DNA of 64,000 nt from JAEZDC01 sp036676415 (GCA_036676415.1 JAKFCX010000060.1:62001-126000), one strand, 5' to 3'; counted from the stretch's first letter, positions 1-8,818 are shown. The notes: a model not told the origin generated them from the sequence alone. A program made the numbers and translations.

Positions 1-1
1 A

Positions 2-928
2 AAAACAACAGCCCTTGCATCCAAGCCTGAGCCTGGACCTGGTCAGATGCCGGAAGAAAAGAAAGCGATAGAAGTGGCTATGTTGAAAGACAAAATTCGA
101 AGTAAACTGATTCTCGACGCGGAAAAGCACTTTAACGGGAAGAACGTATTTCGCGACGACGGTTTTGTGTGTGGTGGCCGGGGCTTGCTGGAGATCAAGG
201 TTGCCCCGGAAAATGTTGACTGGTCACTGATGTTTTTTAACAAGTTCATCATCCGTATGAAACAACGAGGTCATGATGTGCGGGTAGATGGTAATGATAC
301 CCACGCAGTAGTGATGCAGGAGAAAATCAAAGTCAGCTTCAGAGAAAAATTCCGACGTGAAGAAGTAAAGGAGGGTACATGGAGCAGATCTAAAAAAATA
401 CCGATTGGTCTTTTTGTTTTTAAGATGTGGGGCTATCCTCCGAAAGAGTGGACTGGGAAAAAAGAAGGGATGGAAGATTATCTTGATGCAATTTTGTTGC
501 GGCTGGAAGAGGAGAGCAGGGAAATGAAGGAATGGAGTGAACGTGCGCGTGTAAATAAAGAAGAGAGTGAGAAGCAAGAGCTGGCTGCGAGGGAGCTAAA
601 GGCGTTGAAAGCTCGTGAAGAGGAGGCATTCCTTGAGATGATGCGAAAAGCGGAACGCTTGCAGAAAGTGAAGATGATCCGCGAATTTGTTTCAGAGTGT
701 GAGTTGAGGTGGGCTGCCTCCGGGGATTTATCTGAAGAGCAGCAGCGGTGGTTGCAATGGGCGAATTCAAAAATTGAATGGTATGATCCGTTCATTGAGA
801 AGGACGATGACTTATTGAACGATGTCGATAGGATGTCATTGGGCTCTCTTCGTAAAGAGTCGTCTCAGTCGTGGCCAATGCAGGCACATGACTTTCCGGA
901 TTTCTACAGGAAACCTTCATGGTTTTAG
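2..928 (+). CDS. Hypothetical protein, 5' end cut by window edge
   Basis: I do not recognise a named family. The frame is open to the first base of the window, and the in-frame ATG at 47 has no ribosome binding site and follows a Pro/Gly-rich stretch (PEPGPGQ), so this is probably the C-terminal part of a longer protein. The visible part has a mixed alpha/beta region, then GLFVFKMWGYPPKEW around residue 125, then a long charged helix rich in Glu, Lys and Arg (about residues 145-215, likely coiled coil), and ends in DFYRKPSWF. Its layout resembles large proteins of mobile elements that carry a helix-turn-helix at the N-terminus, but that end is not visible. It lies on the element side of the tRNA-derived site at 1684, so it is probably accessory DNA. 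Confidence 0.7.
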   Translation, partial: KTTALASKPEPGPGQMPEEKKAIEVAMLKDKIRSKLILDAEKHFNGKNVFRDDGFVCGGRGLLEIKVAPENVDWSLMFFNKFIIRMKQRGHDVRVDGNDTHAVVMQEKIKVSFREKFRREEVKEGTWSRSKKIPIGLFVFKMWGYPPKEWTGKKEGMEDYLDAILLRLEEESREMKEWSERARVNKEESEKQELAARELKALKAREEEAFLEMMRKAERLQKVKMIREFVSECELRWAASGDLSEEQQRWLQWANSKIEWYDPFIEKDDDLLNDVDRMSLGSLRKESSQSWPMQAHDFPDFYRKPSWF

Positions 929-1168
929 GTGATGTTAATGAAAAGGTTGTTTCGGCATATTAACCATCAAGCTCATCTTCGAAAGGCAGGTTTTAAGTAT
1001 GCAACTTTATTCGCGATCCGATGACGCCCTTGTATTCACCTCTACTTTGATTCTATACACCTCCACAACGTTAATTGCCCATTGCTCGATATTGCATACA
1101 CTACTGGAACTAATTCTTGTGAGATTGTTTGAAGACTTAAGATTTGATCAATTAAGAGGCGAAAGATT

Positions 1169-1435
1169 ATGAGCGTTGAAATCATCACAAAAGACGATCT
1201 CCAGTTATTTCGGAATCAATTACTGAGCGATATCCGTGACCTGTTCAGTCAAACGACAAAAACAAGTAATGAAGTAGAAGGCTATAAAACTTCACACGTC
1301 CGGAAGATACTTGGATGCTCAGTGAATAAACTGACTTCTCTCAGGGTTTCCAGGAACATACGCACCAAGAAGATTGGCGGAACTATTTATTACAATAAAG
1401 ATGATGTAAGAAAGTTATTAGAGGAAGGTTTTTGA
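1169..1435 (+). CDS. Small helix-turn-helix (excisionase/MerR-like) protein
   Basis: An 88-residue protein. The first 40 residues look like a short helical segment. The second half (about 42-88: YKTSHVRKILGCSVNKLTSL ... GGTIYYNKDDVRKLLEEGF) has the layout of the HTH domain found in Bacteroidota excisionase-like and mobile-element regulators: a helix with V.KIL..S.N.L, a wing containing IGGTIYYN, and a final DV.KLLE helix. It would bind DNA. It is the last gene before the tRNA-derived sequence at 1684, a usual place for excisionase or relaxation factors of integrative elements. The role in excision is inferred; a simple transcription regulator is the alternative. Confidence 0.75.
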   Translation: MSVEIITKDDLQLFRNQLLSDIRDLFSQTTKTSNEVEGYKTSHVRKILGCSVNKLTSLRVSRNIRTKKIGGTIYYNKDDVRKLLEEGF

Positions 1436-1683
1436 GCCTGCTCTTATTTTGATTTATTTCGAATAAATTCTTTTCTAGAGTGATTTCACTTTAGATTTTT
1501 CTTACCTCTTTGAGGTTGGAATTTTAGCATTCTCCCTGATAAAAATGCTTGTTCCTTAAGCTAGATTCAGAAACTATTTCCTATGTTTGATCTAAGAAAG
1601 TTCTTCATTTTAGTCAGTGAGTAAAACGGTGAGTTCAATTTTTTGCTGTTTACAATGTATTGATATCAAATTTATTATTCGGG

Positions 1684-1706
1684 TGGTTCGAATCCAGTCC
1701 ACCCGA
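1684..1706 (+). other. Truncated tRNA 3' end, probable attachment site
   Basis: Reads as the T-loop, 3' half of the T-stem, 3' strand of the acceptor stem and discriminator base of a tRNA: TGG, TTCGAAT, CCAGT, CCACCCG, A. The upstream bases do not complete the T-stem (GG instead of the expected AC), and no D-arm or anticodon arm precedes it, so it is not an intact tRNA. This is what the far junction of an element integrated into a tRNA 3' end looks like. The intact tRNA would lie left of the window, reading rightward. Confidence 0.65.
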
Positions 1707-1711
1707 CAAAA

Positions 1712-1740
1712 AAAGCGACTTAATTAAGTCGCTTTCATTT
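1712..1740 (+). terminator. Bidirectional hairpin terminator
   Basis: Perfect 10-bp stem AAAGCGACTT / AAGTCGCTTT with an AATT loop. It has a T-rich tail on the plus strand and an A-run upstream that gives a T-run on the minus strand. It follows the tRNA fragment directly, as the terminator of the original tRNA would, and also ends the minus-strand gene at 1758. Confidence 0.8.
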
Positions 1741-1757
1741 TATTTAGTCGTTTTTAA

Positions 1758-2057
1758 TTATTCTTCCAGGATATTCCATGTACTTGGTGCCTTAGGTGTA
1801 GTCTCATCATCACCTTCATTTGTTTCGGGTTTATTGGAATTATCTTCCTTTAATGCCTCATCACTCAGTTCTTCCTCAGGCCTTTTAAATATATCTGTAT
1901 TAACATTCTCAATATCCTGTTCCGTGATCTTGTCGTTAGGATCAGATATATGTTTGCGGATTTTTTCCCTCGTTATTTCATCAACATAACGATCCGGATT
2001 GTTATTCTCTGTTGGGTTACTTTGATTATCACGTTCCATATCAATGGTTTTAAACAT
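1758..2057 (-). CDS. Hypothetical acidic, Asn-rich protein
   Basis: About 99 residues, not recognised. The sequence is hydrophilic and low in complexity, rich in Asn, Glu and Asp (ERDNQSNPTENNNPDRYVDE, later NSNKPETNEGDDETT), and probably disordered. It has no signal peptide or membrane segment. Starts are possible at ATG 2057 or ATG 2039; the longest frame begins at a TTG (2081). No ribosome binding site decides between them. The terminator at 1712 follows its stop. It is probably the first gene of the chromosome backbone next to the integrated element, divergent from smc. Confidence 0.5.
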   Translation of the reverse strand: MFKTIDMERDNQSNPTENNNPDRYVDEITREKIRKHISDPNDKITEQDIENVNTDIFKRPEEELSDEALKEDNSNKPETNEGDDETTPKAPSTWNILEE

Positions 2058-2140
2058 AATAGTGATAATTCTATGCCACAAACGGCAGTTAGATAATAAA
2101 TCCCCCGTTGAAGGTTAAACAGCTGCCATGAAAATCGAAA

Positions 2141-2162
2141 GCACAAGTGAGTGACACAATCG
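2141..2162 (-). repeat. Dispersed motif copy 1 (TTGTGTCACTCACTT family)
   Basis: The minus strand carries the exact 15-base core TTGTGTCACTCACTT followed by GTGC. It lies in the intergenic space between the 1758 gene and smc. Other copies are at 17011, 31055, 51217, 57973 and 59099. Confidence 0.6.
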
Positions 2163-2378
2163 CAGACGAGTTTTGTGCCTCAGTTAAGCTCAATAAATTT
2201 TCACTATTTGTTTCGGGGTGTTGAAAATCAATGACATTATCTTTATCCACATTTTTATTTCCACTCCTTATTAACAAGTGAACAACCTGTGATTTCGGAT
2301 TGAAACGAATTAGTTTATGTTCGTTGTGTTATACGGAATGGAAGTATTGGTACACCTTGAAAAGACACTTTGTCGATT

Positions 2379-5300
2379 ATGAGACTTAAATCATTAGAGA
2401 TCAAAGGGTTCAAAAGTTTTGCTGACAAAACAATCGTGAGTTTTGATGAAGGCATAACCGGAATTATTGGACCTAACGGATGCGGTAAGAGCAATATCAT
2501 CGATTCAATTCGATGGGTAATAGGTGAGCAAAAGATCTCAGCCCTACGTTCTGAGAACCTGGAAGCCCTTGTTTTTAATGGTAGCAAAACAAGGAGTGCC
2601 AGCGGTTTGGCAGAAGTAACCCTCACATTTGAGAATACACGTAATCTTTTACCTACAGAATTCAGCACTGTAAGCGTAACCCGTCGTTTTTATAAAAATG
2701 GGGAAAGCGAGTATCGTTTGAACGATGTGACTTGTCGTTTGAAAGATATTCATAACCTTTTCTTGGATACAGGGGTTTCTAATGACAGTTATGCCATCAT
2801 TGAGTTGGGAATGGTGGATGATATCATCAAGGATAAAGAGAACAGCCGTAGAAGAATGCTTGAGCAGGCTGCTGGTATCACTATTTATAAAACACGTAAG
2901 AAAGAAGCGAAGAATAAGCTCGATGCGACTGAGCAGGATCTGAACAGGATTGAAGATCTTTTGTTTGAGATCAATAACCAGTTAAAGACCTTAGAGAACC
3001 AGGCAAAGAAAGCTGAGAAGTATTACGAGATAAAGAAAGATTATAAAGAAATATCTGTTGAGTTAGCGAAAGCTGCACTTGAAGGTTTTAACATCACCTA
3101 TAAAGATCTTAACGAACAGCAGGAAGTTGAAACGGACAAGAAGACCCAGTTAGAAGCAGAGATAGCAACTGAAGAGGCCGCTATTGAACAAGAGAAAGTT
3201 GGTTTTATTGAAAAGGAAAGAGCGTTACAGGCACAGCAGCATGAGTTCAATGATCTTGTACAAACACTTCGAACTAAAGAGAACGAGAAGAATCTTGCTA
3301 CGCAGAAACTGCAATACCTCAGAGAGAAAGAAACTTCCTTAAAGGAGTTTTTAGATAAAGCGGAAGGCCAGTTAAAAACAATTGGTGACTCTATTGAGTA
3401 CACACAGATGCAGGTGGGTGAAGAAGAAACCAAACTTGCTGATCTGGCTGACAGGGTAGCAGCAGCCAAACTTGATGTAGAAGACAAGCGTAGAAGCTTC
3501 GATGATAAAAGAGGAAGTGTTGATTCTTTAAGAGGTCAATACCAGCAAATACAGAGAAGCCAGTTTGATGCTGAGAAAAAAGTAGCTGTTGCTGATACCT
3601 CCATTCAAAACCTGCAAAGAGCACAGGCCCAATTAACTGACGAGAAGCAGAACAGGGAATTTCAACTTCAGCAGTTAGAAAATGAACTGAAGGAGAAAGA
3701 AGAGAATCTTGAAGCAAAAAGAATCGATCTTCAGCAATTACAAGAACAGCACGAAAGAACAAAAGAGCAAATACTCGAAACACAGGCTGAGGTAGAAATA
3801 CTCAGGGCTAAACTGGCTGAAGAGAATCGTAAGCTCGATTCAAAAAGAAACGAACACGATCTTTTAAAGAGCCTCATCGACTCAATGGAAGGATATCCTG
3901 AGAGTGTGAAGTTTTTACATAATAACCCTAACTGGAATCATCATGCACCGATTCTATCCGATATCATTTATGTAAAGGAAGAATACCGAACTGCAGTTGA
4001 GAATGTATTGGAGCCTTACCTGAACTACTATGTAGTAAATGACATGCAGGAAGGTTTACAAGCGGTTCATTTGTTAGATGCGAATCAAAAAGGTAAGGCC
4101 AATTTCTTTATGCTGGACAGGGTGAATAATTTCAACCCGGCAGAAACACATCAACCATTTGATACCATCAAAGCCATTGATGTTATTGAAGTGGATGAAA
4201 AATATAAGAACCTTGCAGAATACCTTTTGGGTCATGTTTACATTGCCAACAATGAAGAAGCGATTCTCAACAGCAACGGATCTGTTGTGTTGGAAAAGCA
4301 TGGCAAGTATGTAAAAGGTAAATTCACATTAACAGGTGGAAGTGTTGGTTTGTTTGAAGGAAAAAAGATCGGTCGTGCAAAGAACTTAGAAAAACTGCAT
4401 GAAGAGATCGTTGCACAGGAAACTGTGGTAAATGCACTGAAAGCTGAGATCCAGAGCAAGCACAACGAGGTGGTAGGCTTCAACGAACAATTGAAAGAAC
4501 ATGCCATTCGCCAGACTGAAACTGAGATCAACCAACTCACCAACCAGCTTTTTGCTACAAAGAATAAGATCGAAAACCTGCAGGCTGCACAACAAAATGC
4601 TGAGCAGCGTTTAGAAGATATTTCTGTTAGATTACAGGATGAGCAGGATTCAATTGCTTCCACAAGAGAAGAGTTAACTTCTTTAAATGAGCGTTTGAAT
4701 GAAATAACTCAATCCTTATCTGTTGTTGAAAATGATTACCAGGTAGCTGAGCAGGAATACAATTTCGCTTCTGCAGAGTTTAACCAGAATAATCTCCAGC
4801 TAACAGTTCAACAGAGTAAGATCACCGGGTTAAAACAAGAGTTGGTGTTCAAGCAAAACCAGTTGAATGATCTTCATTCACAGATTACCACCAATACTGC
4901 TCAATTGAGTGATGCATCAGATGCAATCACTGACTCACAGGAAGCTTTGGTAGCGGCAGAAGAAGGATTACTGGATATGATGCGTAAGAAAGAAGAAGAA
5001 GAACTGAAGCTGAATGAAGCAGACCAGGCTTATTACAATCTTCGAAATGCGTTACAGGAAAAAGAAAGTGAGTTAAGACATAAAGCAAAGAGTAAGGAAA
5101 TGATCGATCATTTACTTACAGAGATCAAAGACAGGTTGAATGAATTGAAACTCCAGCTTGCAGGAATGAAAGAAAGATTGAGTGTAGAATTCAGGATTGA
5201 ACTCGATGAAATACTAGACCAGGCAAGAACTACAGAATCTACATTAGAAGAATTACAGGCAAGTTCCGACAGGATGAAAAAACGCCTGGAGAATATGGGT

Positions 5301-5900
5301 GAAGTGAATCCGACAGCTATTGAGGCTTTCACCGAAATGAAGAAGCGTTACGAGTTCATCCTCGAACAAAAGAATGACCTTGTTTCAGCCAAAGAAAGTT
5401 TATTACAAACCATCCAGGAAGTAGAAGCAACAGCCAATCAGCAATTCCTCGATACATTCAATAAAGTAAGAGAGAATTTCCAGAAAGTATTTAAAGCACT
5501 GTTCACTGAAGAAGATACGGCTGATATGGTTCTGGAAAACCCGGAGAATTTAGCTGAAACAGGAATCGACATCATTGCAAAGCCAAAAGGCAAACGTCCA
5601 TCTTCTATTACTCAGTTGAGTGGTGGAGAGAAAACATTGACGGCAACAGCATTGTTGTTTGCAATATATCTTATCAAGCCTGCACCATTCTGTATTCTGG
5701 ATGAGGTTGATGCACCACTGGATGATGCTAACGTTGGTAAATTCACCAACATGATCAAACAGTTCAGCGAGAACTCGCAGTTCATTATTGTTACCCACAA
5801 TAAAATGACAATGGGAGCCGTTGATGTGATCTATGGTGTAACCATGCAGGAACCTGGTGTAAGCAAACTGGTGCCTGTTGATTTCAGAAGTTTGAACTAA
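2379..5900 (+). CDS. smc: Chromosome segregation protein SMC
   Basis: An SMC ATPase of 1173 residues, the normal length. It organises and segregates the chromosome together with ScpA/ScpB. The N-terminal ATPase half has IKGFKSFADKT and the Walker A GPNGCGKSN (residues about 33-41). Coiled coil runs from about 165 to 500, followed by a hinge (about 510-660, including the Gly-rich TGGSVG) and a second coiled coil to about 1010. The C-terminal half has the signature LSGGEKTLTATAL and the Walker B CILDEVDAPLDDAN. I chose ATG 2379 (MRLKSLEIKG); the frame can be extended three codons to a TTG without support. scpA and scpB are not adjacent. A strong terminator follows at 5927. Confidence 0.97.
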   Translation: MRLKSLEIKGFKSFADKTIVSFDEGITGIIGPNGCGKSNIIDSIRWVIGEQKISALRSENLEALVFNGSKTRSASGLAEVTLTFENTRNLLPTEFSTVSVTRRFYKNGESEYRLNDVTCRLKDIHNLFLDTGVSNDSYAIIELGMVDDIIKDKENSRRRMLEQAAGITIYKTRKKEAKNKLDATEQDLNRIEDLLFEINNQLKTLENQAKKAEKYYEIKKDYKEISVELAKAALEGFNITYKDLNEQQEVETDKKTQLEAEIATEEAAIEQEKVGFIEKERALQAQQHEFNDLVQTLRTKENEKNLATQKLQYLREKETSLKEFLDKAEGQLKTIGDSIEYTQMQVGEEETKLADLADRVAAAKLDVEDKRRSFDDKRGSVDSLRGQYQQIQRSQFDAEKKVAVADTSIQNLQRAQAQLTDEKQNREFQLQQLENELKEKEENLEAKRIDLQQLQEQHERTKEQILETQAEVEILRAKLAEENRKLDSKRNEHDLLKSLIDSMEGYPESVKFLHNNPNWNHHAPILSDIIYVKEEYRTAVENVLEPYLNYYVVNDMQEGLQAVHLLDANQKGKANFFMLDRVNNFNPAETHQPFDTIKAIDVIEVDEKYKNLAEYLLGHVYIANNEEAILNSNGSVVLEKHGKYVKGKFTLTGGSVGLFEGKKIGRAKNLEKLHEEIVAQETVVNALKAEIQSKHNEVVGFNEQLKEHAIRQTETEINQLTNQLFATKNKIENLQAAQQNAEQRLEDISVRLQDEQDSIASTREELTSLNERLNEITQSLSVVENDYQVAEQEYNFASAEFNQNNLQLTVQQSKITGLKQELVFKQNQLNDLHSQITTNTAQLSDASDAITDSQEALVAAEEGLLDMMRKKEEEELKLNEADQAYYNLRNALQEKESELRHKAKSKEMIDHLLTEIKDRLNELKLQLAGMKERLSVEFRIELDEILDQARTTESTLEELQASSDRMKKRLENMGEVNPTAIEAFTEMKKRYEFILEQKNDLVSAKESLLQTIQEVEATANQQFLDTFNKVRENFQKVFKALFTEEDTADMVLENPENLAETGIDIIAKPKGKRPSSITQLSGGEKTLTATALLFAIYLIKPAPFCILDEVDAPLDDANVGKFTNMIKQFSENSQFIIVTHNKMTMGAVDVIYGVTMQEPGVSKLVPVDFRSLN

Positions 5901-5926
5901 CCACCCATCTATAACCATTAATGTTG

Positions 5927-5957
5927 AAGTCCTGCCTCGTGGCAGGACTTTTTATTT
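5927..5957 (+). terminator. Rho-independent terminator of smc
   Basis: Perfect 10-bp stem AAGTCCTGCC / GGCAGGACTT, loop TCGT, then TTATTTCT. It covers the ATG at 5921 of the next reading frame, which argues against that ATG as the true start. Confidence 0.9.
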
Positions 5958-5958
5958 C

Positions 5959-5966
5959 TACATTTG
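5959..5966 (+). promoter_or_regulatory. Bacteroidota -7 box TACATTTG
   Basis: Matches the Bacteroidota -7 consensus TAnnTTTG. It lies just after the smc terminator and before the TTG start proposed at 5972. No clear -33 element was found. Confidence 0.5.
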
Positions 5967-5971
5967 CAACC

Positions 5972-6394
5972 TTGCGTTTAACTGTAATCATATTATACAT
6001 TGTTTGTTTTGGTTGTTATGTGCTATTTACAAGGCAACCAGACTATTTTGACAGTGAACAAACCATTGGCAACATCCAGTTACAAGAAGGAAAATTGGTT
6101 GCTGTATTTTCTGACGGAAAAAATACACATCATGCAGAAGTACCTTACGAGTTTTTGCATCAACAGGGAGAAAGGGTTGAAGTGATCTATGAAGCTTCAA
6201 ATCCATCGCAAGCAAAACAATATGGCTTGATCGGCTACTGGATAACATTTGGAGAGTTGTTCGGTTCGCTGTTTATTATTATCGTTCTGTATTTTGTGGC
6301 TGTATCCATCACCAGCAATCCGACTCCGGAAGCTTTGCTTGAGGAAATAGAATCCGGAAAGAAAAAACCTCGCAAACCGAAATACGATCTTTAG
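5972..6394 (+). CDS. Small membrane protein, DUF3592-like layout
   Basis: About 140 residues with two membrane segments. The first is at the N-terminus (RLTVIILYIVCFGCYVLF) and the second near residue 100 (FGELFGSLFIIIVLYFVAVS). Between them is a small beta-rich domain with a VEVIYEASNPSQAKQYG stretch, the pattern of DUF3592-type membrane proteins. The C-terminal tail is basic (KKKPRKPKYDL). The frame is open from ATG 5921, but that codon lies in the smc terminator, so I prefer TTG 5972 just after the -7 box. It ends 12 bases before the DMT-family gene, probably in one operon. The function is unknown. Confidence 0.7.
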   Translation: MRLTVIILYIVCFGCYVLFTRQPDYFDSEQTIGNIQLQEGKLVAVFSDGKNTHHAEVPYEFLHQQGERVEVIYEASNPSQAKQYGLIGYWITFGELFGSLFIIIVLYFVAVSITSNPTPEALLEEIESGKKKPRKPKYDL

Positions 6395-6406
6395 TAAGTT
6401 AGCAGC

Positions 6407-6736
6407 ATGAGAACGATCATCCTGTTAATTGCATCTAACCTGTTTATGACCATAGCCTGGTATTGGCATTTGCGTTTTAAAGGTTTGCCTTTATGGAAGG
6501 CAATTATCATCAGCTGGGGAATTGCATTATTTGAATATTGCTTAATGGTTCCAGCCAATCGTGCCGGATATATGAGTGGCTGGAGCGGCTTTCAATTAAA
6601 GATCGTGCAGGAAGTAATAACCTTATTAGTGTTTTGTGTATTTGCAGTATGGTATTTGAAAGAACCACTACGATGGAACTATCTTGTTAGCTTTTTCTTT
6701 TTGATGGGTGCTGTATATTTTGCTTTTAAAAAGTGA
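6407..6736 (+). CDS. DMT family protein (DUF486)
   Basis: A 109-residue hydrophobic protein with four predicted membrane helices. It matches the small DUF486 group of the drug/metabolite transporter superfamily: the WYWHLRFKG motif after helix 1, the conserved ALFEYCLMVPANRAGY around residues 45-60, a Gln/Glu-rich loop (FQLKIVQEVITL), and a terminal helix ending FAFKK. Full length for the family. Its substrate is not known. It lies 12 bases after the preceding membrane protein and is probably co-transcribed with it. Confidence 0.88.
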   Translation: MRTIILLIASNLFMTIAWYWHLRFKGLPLWKAIIISWGIALFEYCLMVPANRAGYMSGWSGFQLKIVQEVITLLVFCVFAVWYLKEPLRWNYLVSFFFLMGAVYFAFKK

Positions 6737-6766
6737 ATTTTTTAATGAAGAGAGGTGAGATGTATT

Positions 6767-7717
6767 ATGAGTAAATTGTTTATTTTATGTAGTTTCTGCT
6801 TAACTCTTCTGTCCTGTAAAGTGCAATCCAGATCATTCGAGGTTGTTGTAGAAAACGTACAATTATTAAATACTGTTCCTTCCGGATCTGGAATTGTAGC
6901 TGTAGGTGATTCTCTTTTTATTATTGGTGACGATGCTACTTCATTATTCAAACTATCACACCACACGAATGAAATAAGGGTCATCCCATTATTAAATAAT
7001 GATAATTCTTTGACAAGAATCGCCAAACCCGATAAACATGATCTCGAATGTTTAACCCTTGCTGAATTTGATGGGAGAGAAAGCTTGTTTGCATTTGGGT
7101 CCGGAAGTGTTTCTCCACAGCGTGATTCTTTACTGATTATTAATGCAGATGATCCTTTAAGACAACAATGGGTATCATTAAGAATCCTGTATGAGACCTT
7201 GAGAGAATTTTCTTCTACCCATGAACTTAATATTGAAGGAAGTGTTATCACCGGAAATACCTTATTTCTTTTCAATAGGAGCGGTAATCAACTTTACTTA
7301 ATAAGAATGGAGGTTTTCGCAGCATATATACAAAAAGAACAGGCCAACCTCCTCAATTCAATTAAGGTTCATACTGTTTCACTTCCGTTAGTAAATGGAA
7401 TACAGTCGTCATTGTCCGGTGGATGTGCGTTGCCAGATGGAACAATACTTTTTTCTGCATCCCTGGAATCAGCTCCAAACATTTATGATGATGGTGATAT
7501 AGGTGGAAGTTTCATTGGTATAATTTCAATGGAAGATAAGCCTGTTGTAAAATCTATTTCCCAGTTAAGAGACAAGCAAGGAAAGATATTAGCGGATAAA
7601 CTTGAGTCGATTGATGTTGTTGGTAGTTATAGTAATGGCGATATAAAAGCAATTGCCGTTGCTGATAACGATGATGGAAAGTCTAAAATATTTGAGCTGA
7701 GAATAACAATCCGCTGA
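6767..7717 (+). CDS. Putative lipoprotein, DUF6929-like beta-propeller
   Basis: About 316 residues. Start chosen at the ATG of MSKLFILC; the upstream ATG at 6755 adds four residues. A lipoprotein signal peptide ends in TLLSC, so the mature protein is probably anchored by a lipidated Cys at about residue 16. The body is a series of beta strands with repeated propeller-like patterns (GSGIVAVGDSLFIIGDDATS, NIEGSVITGNTLFLFNRSGN, LSGGCALPDGTILFSAS), including His-Asp-Leu-Glu (KHDLECLTL), as in DUF6929/esterase-like propeller proteins. No catalytic residues can be assigned. It probably faces the periplasm or outer membrane. Confidence 0.75.
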   Translation: MSKLFILCSFCLTLLSCKVQSRSFEVVVENVQLLNTVPSGSGIVAVGDSLFIIGDDATSLFKLSHHTNEIRVIPLLNNDNSLTRIAKPDKHDLECLTLAEFDGRESLFAFGSGSVSPQRDSLLIINADDPLRQQWVSLRILYETLREFSSTHELNIEGSVITGNTLFLFNRSGNQLYLIRMEVFAAYIQKEQANLLNSIKVHTVSLPLVNGIQSSLSGGCALPDGTILFSASLESAPNIYDDGDIGGSFIGIISMEDKPVVKSISQLRDKQGKILADKLESIDVVGSYSNGDIKAIAVADNDDGKSKIFELRITIR

Positions 7718-7720
7718 TCA

Positions 7721-7903
7721 TTATGCGATTTTTCTGTTCACTTCCTGTTCTACTGCTTTGATCTCTGCTAAAACCGAACGGATGGTGGAAGTAATATGCC
7801 TGATTTCATACTTTGGTTTATGCTCTCGAACAGCCATTACGTAATTTTCACCCATTTGTATATACTCATTACGAAGCTTCTGAAGATATAATTCGTTGTC
7901 CAT
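7721..7903 (-). CDS. Small hypothetical helical protein
   Basis: A 60-residue charged protein, probably two helices (YLQKLRNEYIQMGENYVMAV, then IRHITSTIRSVLAEIKAVEQ). It has no signal peptide or known motif. It is convergent with the lipoprotein gene, leaving 3 bases between the stops, and lies next to a response regulator gene on the same strand. It is plausible as a real gene because of its even helical composition and complete start and stop, but it is not recognised. Confidence 0.5.
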   Translation of the reverse strand: MDNELYLQKLRNEYIQMGENYVMAVREHKPKYEIRHITSTIRSVLAEIKAVEQEVNRKIA

Positions 7904-8027
7904 CGAGGCTGGCTTTCATAAAATATATCATAAGATATGCCATCTTTCTCTCATGATGGTTAAAATACATAAGACGCATGTAAATCAAAGTACATGTTAG
8001 TTCCAGGGTCAATGCCAGTATAAACAA

Positions 8028-8438
8028 TCAGCAAACAAGCAGCTTTTCAAGTATAACGGATAGTTCTTCTTTAAACCTGGCTACCTCTCCAGGCTTAACG
8101 ATATAAGGTATCGCAAACTTTTTGAAGTAATTGATGTCTTCGGGAAGGTTGGATGTAGATAGAACTACAACCGGTATCCTTGCAAAGGTTTTGTCTGCCT
8201 GTAAACACACAAACGTTTCCTTCCCATTCAACTTGGACATATTAATGTCCAGCAGTATCATTTCCGGTAGTTGTCTGAGTTGTTTTGATTGCTCAAGAAA
8301 TTCCAATGCTTTTATACCGTCTGACATATGAACGATCTCAACCTCGCAATTAATTTGTTGCAACACATGCATTAAGAGTTCAACATCTTCAACATCATCT
8401 TCTATGTACAGGATAAAGGGCTTGCCGCTTACTTTCAT
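8028..8438 (-). CDS. Stand-alone response regulator receiver
   Basis: 136 residues, a single REC domain with no output domain. The acidic pocket is E13-D14-D15, the phospho-acceptor is D64 in ILLDINM, the switch Ser/Thr is in LSTS (S94-T95), and the conserved Lys is K115 in VKPG. It probably relays phosphate between a hybrid histidine kinase and another protein; no kinase is adjacent. A -7 box (TACATTTG, minus strand) lies about 50 bases upstream of the start. It is one of three such single-domain receivers in 5 kb. Confidence 0.93.
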   Translation of the reverse strand: MKVSGKPFILYIEDDVEDVELLMHVLQQINCEVEIVHMSDGIKALEFLEQSKQLRQLPEMILLDINMSKLNGKETFVCLQADKTFARIPVVVLSTSNLPEDINYFKKFAIPYIVKPGEVARFKEELSVILEKLLVC

Positions 8439-8488
8439 TAAGGGATATTTTTTTATTTCAACTAAGCGGCAGACTTAGTGAGAGGATA

Positions 8489-8496
8489 CAAATGTA
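8489..8496 (-). promoter_or_regulatory. -7 box TACATTTG for the receiver gene
   Basis: Reads TACATTTG on the minus strand (TAnnTTTG consensus), 51 bases upstream of the ATG at 8438. The leader between them holds a short inverted repeat, ACTAAG / CTTAGT (8461-8479). Confidence 0.5.
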
Positions 8497-8788
8497 CAAG
8501 TTTATTGATATGTGTGTATCGCCTGGGTTAAAAGAATTTACAATTATGATTTTTCCATCTCCCAACCGTTAATAAATTCTTTAAACATGTCTATTACCAG
8601 GTTCAGATTATACGTGAACATTTGTTGGAACCCCTGGAATCCATTGCTGGCATGGTTTTGCTATGATGAGTTGTGGAAATATAATTGAAGATTTTTTAAC
8701 AACAGCAATGTTCCTTCGGCTTATGCAGGTGAAATGATTTTAAAGGAACTGATGAGCAAGCAACAGGATAGAAATAATTTGACAAATC
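8497..8788. other. Intergenic stretch without a convincing gene
   Basis: Between the divergent receiver genes there is no supported protein gene, yet a good plus-strand terminator stands at 8789. A frame beginning near ATG 8734 (MILKELMSKQQDRNN) runs through that terminator and is probably not coding. A short gene remnant or a small RNA ending at the hairpin is possible; no TAnnTTTG box was found at a fitting distance. Confidence 0.4.
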
Positions 8789-8818
8789 AAGGACAGCTGA
8801 AAGGCTGTCCTTTTTTAT
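8789..8818 (+). terminator. Orphan hairpin terminator
   Basis: Stem AAGGACAGC / GCTGTCCTT with a 6-base loop, followed by a T run (8811-8816). No gene ends just upstream on the plus strand, so it either ends an unannotated transcript or insulates the receiver gene at 8884. Confidence 0.75.

Noticed and set aside
1677..1706. Complete tRNA gene
   Set aside because: Only the 3' part is present. There is no anticodon or D-arm upstream, and the T-stem does not close.
2089..2277. 62-codon minus-strand frame upstream of the 1758 gene, with AAGGAG near its start and two Cys
   Set aside because: It starts at TTG, has no recognisable pattern, and includes a dispersed motif copy (VSLTC), so it is probably non-coding.
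3391..3783. Long antisense frames across smc and other genes
   Set aside because: Produced by the codon bias of the coiled-coil coding strand; no signals of their own.
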